9,316 bases of DNA. It comes from an uncultured Lachnospiraceae bacterium. Its GTDB lineage: Bacteria; Bacillota; Clostridia; Lachnospirales; Lachnospiraceae. Shown here piece after piece: positions 6,166-9,316 of this stretch. The notes below the pieces were generated by a model. That model had not been told where the DNA came from and did no database searches. It worked only from the letters and a program-made list of their open reading frames with translations. A program made the position numbers and the translations under genes. Each line of letters starts with the position of its first letter. The first letter of the stretch is position 1. The stretch is taken from NCBI GenBank assembly GCA_900555195.1, contig USKC01000103.1:1-9316 (forward strand), in the 5' to 3' direction.

Positions 6166-7293
6166 ATGCTGGAGAGCAAATTGAGGGCAGCGTTTGAATG
6201 GTTCCACAGAAATCCGGAACTGTCCTATGAAGAATATGAGACAACAGAGCGGATCCGTACTTTCCTGACACAGGAAGGGATAGAATTGCTGCCGTTGCCC
6301 CTGGAAACCGGGCTTGCAGCCGTAATACGGGGAGAAAAGAAAGGCAGTGTGCAGGCTCTGAGGTGCGACATCGACGCCCTTCCTATCCAGGAAGAAACCG
6401 GTCTGGCCTATGCCTCCGAGTATCCGGGCAGGATGCATGCCTGCGGCCATGATTTTCATATCACTGCAGGATTGGGAGCGGCTCTCCTTCTGAACGAACG
6501 GAAGGGGGAACTGGCAGGCACGGTGAAAATCCTTTTCCAGCCGGGAGAGGAATCTTCCTTGGGAGCGCTGAAGCTTCTGGAGACGGATGTGATGGAAGAT
6601 GTGGCCCGGGTCTGGGGATTCCATGCGGATCCCACCAACGAGGTTTTCACGATCGGGATCCGGCCGGGCGCTGTGGCGGCAGCTGTGGATCGGTTCGTCA
6701 TCACGGTGAAGGGCGTGGGATGCCACGGGGCGCATCCGGACGACGGATGGGATCCGATTCCGGCAGCCTGCGCCATTGTGCAGGCGCTGCAGACCATCCC
6801 GTCCCGCAACGTGAACCCGTTTCATCCATCCCTCCTGAGCGTCACCCGTATAGAGGCGGGAAATACCTGGAATGTTATTCCCGGGGAAGCTCAGCTGGAG
6901 GGGACGGTGCGGACGCTGGATGCGAAGGATCGGAAGCTGTACGAAGAACGGGTTTCACAGATCGCGGCGCAGACAGCGGCCGCTTACGGCACATCGGCCC
7001 AGACGGAATGGATTCCCGGCCCTCCGGCAGTGATGAATGAAGAAAAGATGGCGGAACTTTCCGGGCGCGTGGCGCGATCCTGCGGTTTTGCGGTGGCGGA
7101 AGAGGAACAGTCTTTGGGAGGGGATGACTTCTCCTTTTATGAAGAGGCGGTTCCCGGCTGCTATATCAAAATCGGAACCGGAAAGGGCGCGTCGATCCAC
7201 CAGCCCACCTTCCAGGTGGACCCGCAGATCCTGCTTCCGGCGTCAGAGTACCTGACGGAAGTGATTATGGCGCAGGGGAAGGAACTGGCGTAA
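6166..7293 (+). CDS. M20-family metal-dependent amidohydrolase/peptidase
   Basis: Predicted cytoplasmic enzyme hydrolysing an amide bond in an N-acyl amino acid or small peptide, with two bound metal ions. I chose ATG 6166 (375 residues): AGGAGG at 6150-6155 is well placed for it, while the in-frame ATG at 6142 lies upstream of that site, has only AAGG abutting it and adds eight non-family residues. The protein opens with the family pattern FHRNPELSYEEYET (13-26). Likely metal ligands are Cys93 and His95 (HACGHD), Glu129 (FQPGEES), His153 (GFHADP) and His345 (SIHQPTF). Asp68 and Asp70 lie in LRCDIDALP. The dimerisation lid domain spans about 175-285 with GCHGAHPDDGWDPI, and LGGDDFSFY is at 317-325. 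There is no signal peptide. It resembles HipO/AmhX-type amidohydrolases. Last in the operon, it probably processes what the importer brings in. The exact substrate is unknown. Confidence 0.9.
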   Translation: MLESKLRAAFEWFHRNPELSYEEYETTERIRTFLTQEGIELLPLPLETGLAAVIRGEKKGSVQALRCDIDALPIQEETGLAYASEYPGRMHACGHDFHITAGLGAALLLNERKGELAGTVKILFQPGEESSLGALKLLETDVMEDVARVWGFHADPTNEVFTIGIRPGAVAAAVDRFVITVKGVGCHGAHPDDGWDPIPAACAIVQALQTIPSRNVNPFHPSLLSVTRIEAGNTWNVIPGEAQLEGTVRTLDAKDRKLYEERVSQIAAQTAAAYGTSAQTEWIPGPPAVMNEEKMAELSGRVARSCGFAVAEEEQSLGGDDFSFYEEAVPGCYIKIGTGKGASIHQPTFQVDPQILLPASEYLTEVIMAQGKELA

Positions 7294-7534
7294 AGGCAGG
7301 CGGCCTTACGGGAAGAACGATCTCCAGCATCTTCCCAACAGCCTGATAAGCGAGTTCGGTGCTGTGGGTGTATTTTCTGGCCAGATAGTAAATGTCAGTT
7401 ACAGAGGAAGCGGACACAAAGCCTTCCAACCGGTGTTCCTCGCAAAGGCTCAAGACCTTGTAGGAATCTTCAACGAAAGGCTGCCGTTCCAGCATGACAT
7501 CAAGGATGATGTTGGTATCACACATGATTTTCAT
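7265..7534 (-). pseudogene. PIN-domain toxin (VapC-like), C-terminally truncated remnant
   Basis: PIN proteins are Mg-dependent ribonucleases, usually toxins of type II toxin-antitoxin pairs. From ATG 7534 (GGGAGGAG on the minus strand at 7555-7548) the frame begins MKIMCDTNIILDVMLERQPF, with acidic residues Asp6 and Asp12, then VSASSVTDIYYLARK with Asp47, a pattern typical of the PIN_3 group. Homology fades after MLEIVLP (69-75). The last 14 or so residues are a Pro-rich tail read antisense across the end of the amidohydrolase gene. A normal PIN protein has about 130-145 residues. This one has 89 and lacks the C-terminal part carrying the final acidic metal ligands (a DFEDA-like motif), so it is almost certainly inactive. 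It overlaps the upstream antitoxin-like ORF by 17 nt, a normal arrangement for such pairs. Confidence 0.75.
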
Positions 7535-7775
7535 ATTTTGACAGCCGCTCCTCCCGTAAAGAATCCAGGTCAATGTCGGAGGGGACATCCTTCAGCATTC
7601 CGCGGATGGGATCTACAGCGGAAACTAAAATGTATTTCAAAAATATCGCACGAAAAGGGAACGAAACATGTACTGGCGCCCCCATTTCATCTGCTCCAAT
7701 TACAAGAGCAACACCGGCTCCTGCAAAAATTCTTTTTTCTTCCTTATGCGACGCTGCAAAACAGGCAGGAGCCAT
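7518..7775 (-). CDS. Small antitoxin-like ORF upstream of the PIN remnant, possibly degenerate
   Basis: Position, 17-nt overlap with the PIN start, and the charged C-terminus IDLDSLREERLSKYE suggest an antitoxin partner; REERL-type tails are common in antitoxins next to PIN toxins. The frame gives 85 residues from ATG 7775. However, the N-terminal half does not look like a recognisable Phd, AbrB, RelB or CopG DNA-binding domain, and there is no good ribosome binding site before this ATG. The real gene may start elsewhere or have lost its N-terminal half. The ATG lies 24 bases after the acetyltransferase stop codon, so it could be co-transcribed with that gene. The role is inferred from context and the tail only. 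Confidence 0.4.
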   Translation of the reverse strand: MAPACFAASHKEEKRIFAGAGVALVIGADEMGAPVHVSFPFRAIFLKYILVSAVDPIRGMLKDVPSDIDLDSLREERLSKYENHV

Positions 7776-7799
7776 TCTTTTTCGTTAGAAACCTTTTAC

Positions 7800-9062
7800 T
7801 TAGAAATAATCCGAAAAATAAGGCTTTTCCACCGGAATCAGCCGTTCCAGCCAGGTCAGCATGTAGTATTCTGTCCGGATTTTCTCGTGCTCGTATAAGT
7901 AGCTGGGCCTCTTGTAGCCCATGAGCATGGTGGTCAGCGTGTTGATGTTGAGCTCCACCACGTTGATGGATTGATTATCGTCCACATGTTCACAGATTGT
8001 CTCCCCGTTTTTCCAGGAAACGAGGAAATCCCCTTCATTCCATGCGGCCAAAGGATCCGTGACGCGGAAATGAATCCGGAAGTCTTCGGGCTGAACCTGG
8101 TAGGGATATTCCCGCAGAAAAGTTTCCACATCAATGATCCGTGCCATGATATAGGGAGAGATGGTCTCCGTGATTTCACTGTCTTCAAACAAATAGGCCA
8201 TGGGTTCTCCGGAATAATTGTCTCCCTTTACCTGGGTGATCATGGAGAAGTGGGCGCTGATATAGTTCCACAGACCGTAATTGGCTTCAATATTCAGATA
8301 AACCATTTCCTTGATATGAAAAATCTCGTTCGCAATATAGTACACCACATAGCCCAAGGGCTTATGTTCTTTGCTGTAATAGACAGCTGCGATCATGTCA
8401 TCATTTTCCCAGCGCCAGTATTCATCCCAGGCCAACTGGTCGCGTATCAGCGCGCCATGCCGCTGCAAGGAAAAATAAGAATGGACTTTATGATAGTCTT
8501 CAGAATCCAGGCTCACACGTTCCACCATGCCGCCTACAGGGCGGGGCCGTGGCAGCTGCGTGTCCTTCACAGTAAAGGTGAGCTTGTCGGAGACGATTTC
8601 CCATCCCATTTTGCGGTAGAAAGGAATGGAGTAGGGATACAGGAAAGAGATGGAAAATTCCTGCTTGCGCATATAATCAATGGCCCGCTTTATCAGGGAA
8701 TGTATCAGTCCCCTTCCGGTATATTCTGGATAGGTGGCTACGCCAGTTATGCCGCCCATATCCATAATATTATCGTGGATATTCACCTTCATGGAATAGA
8801 CGACAATCATGGAAGCCAGCCTGTCTTTATAGAACCAGCCCAATACATAGGCGGCTTCCAGGATGGGGCGTTTGGCGTATTTGATTTCATCCAGTTCCCA
8901 GCCGGTTTGAAATAATTCATAGGAAGTGACCTGGAAAGCGTACTGTAACAGCGCGTTAAACTGTTCCAGATCGCTCTTGTCCAGCTCGCGCATCCGGTAA
9001 TCTCCATGGATTTCCAGATATTGGTGAGATTCTTTCTGATCTGTATGATTTTCTTTGTTCAT
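7800..9062 (-). CDS. Eis-like GNAT N-acetyltransferase
   Basis: A 420-residue protein with the three-part Eis architecture: an N-terminal GNAT domain (about 24-160), a second GNAT-like region (about 180-300) and a C-terminal SCP2-like domain (about 305-420). The acetyl-CoA loop is GVATYPEYTGRG (107-118). PFYRKMGWE (147-155) corresponds to the region of Eis holding the proposed general acid (Tyr149 here). The chain ends in Phe420, matching the C-terminal Phe whose carboxylate acts as base in mycobacterial Eis (from memory). Such enzymes acetylate amines, including aminoglycosides and protein lysines in some members; this one's substrate is unknown. GAGG at 9072-9069 is 6 bases before ATG 9062. 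ATG 8993 (MRELDKSD), with GGAG 8 bases upstream, is an alternative that removes 23 hydrophilic residues. It is the intact gene of the leftward group. Confidence 0.88.
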   Translation of the reverse strand: MNKENHTDQKESHQYLEIHGDYRMRELDKSDLEQFNALLQYAFQVTSYELFQTGWELDEIKYAKRPILEAAYVLGWFYKDRLASMIVVYSMKVNIHDNIMDMGGITGVATYPEYTGRGLIHSLIKRAIDYMRKQEFSISFLYPYSIPFYRKMGWEIVSDKLTFTVKDTQLPRPRPVGGMVERVSLDSEDYHKVHSYFSLQRHGALIRDQLAWDEYWRWENDDMIAAVYYSKEHKPLGYVVYYIANEIFHIKEMVYLNIEANYGLWNYISAHFSMITQVKGDNYSGEPMAYLFEDSEITETISPYIMARIIDVETFLREYPYQVQPEDFRIHFRVTDPLAAWNEGDFLVSWKNGETICEHVDDNQSINVVELNINTLTTMLMGYKRPSYLYEHEKIRTEYYMLTWLERLIPVEKPYFSDYF

Positions 9063-9105
9063 AAAATGCCTCGTCGATGCTGTTTGCAGATTTACGAAGA
9101 ATAGA

Positions 9106-9132
9106 CTTCCAAGGTTCCGTTTACCTTGGAAG
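9106..9132 (-). promoter_or_regulatory. Perfect 10-bp inverted repeat upstream of the acetyltransferase gene
   Basis: CTTCCAAGGT (9106-9115) and ACCTTGGAAG (9123-9132) are perfect inverted repeats around a 7-base spacer, 44 bases upstream of the acetyltransferase ATG. A possible minus-strand -10 box TCTAAT (9140-9135) lies just outside it, with a poor TTGTTG -35 (9161-9156) at only 15-bp spacing. That would put the repeat over the transcription start. It could be an operator for a dimeric regulator (the arms recall MerR-type sites, an inference only), a 5' stabilising stem-loop, or a weak terminator. No T-run directly follows it on either strand. Confidence 0.5.
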
Positions 9133-9152
9133 CGATTAGAACCATTATTATT

Positions 9153-9316
9153 TTACAACAAGTGAAGCGAGGCGTCCACAAGGGAAATAAATTTTTCGAT
9201 TCCAGCCGCTATTACCCAGCCCTCCGCATATACCGTTTTGTCTCCCTTGTCTGTGATACCTGGTTCCCCAAGCACGGGCATCCGCCTTCTGCGGCGCAGG
9301 GTTCGGCTGCATTCTT
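9153..9316 (-). CDS. 3' end of an unidentified open frame running off the window
   Basis: Reading leftward, one frame is open from the window edge to TAA at 9155-9153, giving 53 complete codons. The last part, GDKTVYAEGWVIAAGIEKF followed by ISLVDASLHLL, has a protein-like composition. The part nearest the edge has a run of five arginines and looks less so. An internal ATG begins MPVLGEPGITDKGDK and would leave 42 residues. I recognise no family. The stop lies about 90 bases upstream of the acetyltransferase ATG on the same strand, so it could be the preceding gene. Chance openness over 160 bases is possible. Confidence 0.3.
   Translation of the reverse strand, partial: ECSRTLRRRRRMPVLGEPGITDKGDKTVYAEGWVIAAGIEKFISLVDASLHLL

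Noticed and set aside
7293..7307. AAGGC/GCCTT mini-hairpin after the amidohydrolase as an operon terminator
   Set aside because: The stem is only 5 bp and has no T-run on either strand.
7364..7924. Plus-strand open frame over the PIN/antitoxin region
   Set aside because: Its translation is the complement of the PIN and antitoxin-like frames, and it has no start signal or recognisable domain.
7971..8915. Plus-strand open frame (314 codons) opposite the acetyltransferase
   Set aside because: Antisense shadow of a recognised GNAT gene, with no ribosome binding site and no family features.
1..9316. CRISPR array, tRNA, rRNA, transposase or phage genes
   Set aside because: No regularly spaced repeats, T-loop/acceptor patterns or recombinase motifs were found on either strand.

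Overview
The window reads as chromosomal DNA of an anaerobic Firmicute, most likely a gut Clostridia/Lachnospiraceae-type organism. This is inferred from strong AGGAGG-type ribosome binding sites, a near-perfect sigma-A promoter, moderate GC content, a lipoprotein-type binding protein with an Ala/Gly/Glu/Asn-rich linker, and the protein styles. No species can be named from the sequence alone.

Bases 1-163 hold no convincing gene. They contain a terminator-like hairpin (7-52) and further GC-rich foldable sequence that I cannot assign. A textbook promoter (TTGACA, 17 bp, TATAAT; 164-192) then starts a rightward operon. Its roughly 180-nt leader can form competing stem-loops, one of them followed by six T's, before the first ribosome binding site.

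Bases 381-7293 are one rightward operon. It encodes a complete peptide-type (Dpp/Opp) ABC importer followed by a metal-dependent amidohydrolase: family 5 lipoprotein binding protein, two ATPases (DppD-like and DppF-like, overlapping by 17 nt), two permeases (DppB-like and DppC-like), and an M20 peptidase/amidohydrolase. Ribosome binding sites of several downstream genes overlap or abut the preceding stop codon. Two strong intercistronic stem-loops without a U-tract (2078-2101 and 6090-6119) separate the binding protein from the ATPases and the last permease from the hydrolase. The plausible joint function is capture and import of a small peptide or N-acylated amino acid, followed by cytoplasmic hydrolysis of its amide bond.

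Bases 7265-9316 are read leftward, converging on the operon. In transcription order there is the tail of an unidentified open frame running off the window (9153-9316), an Eis-like GNAT acetyltransferase (7800-9062) preceded by a perfect 10-bp inverted repeat, an antitoxin-like small ORF (7518-7775), and the N-terminal two thirds of a PIN-domain toxin. The PIN gene loses its C-terminal catalytic part about 10 bp beyond the hydrolase stop codon and ends inside the hydrolase gene. It looks like a decayed toxin-antitoxin module cut by a rearrangement whose other side is the peptide-transport operon.

I see no mobile element, CRISPR array, tRNA or rRNA. The gene content is largely ordinary. The items most worth a second look are the switch-like leader, the intercistronic hairpins, the PIN truncation junction and the unassigned left edge.
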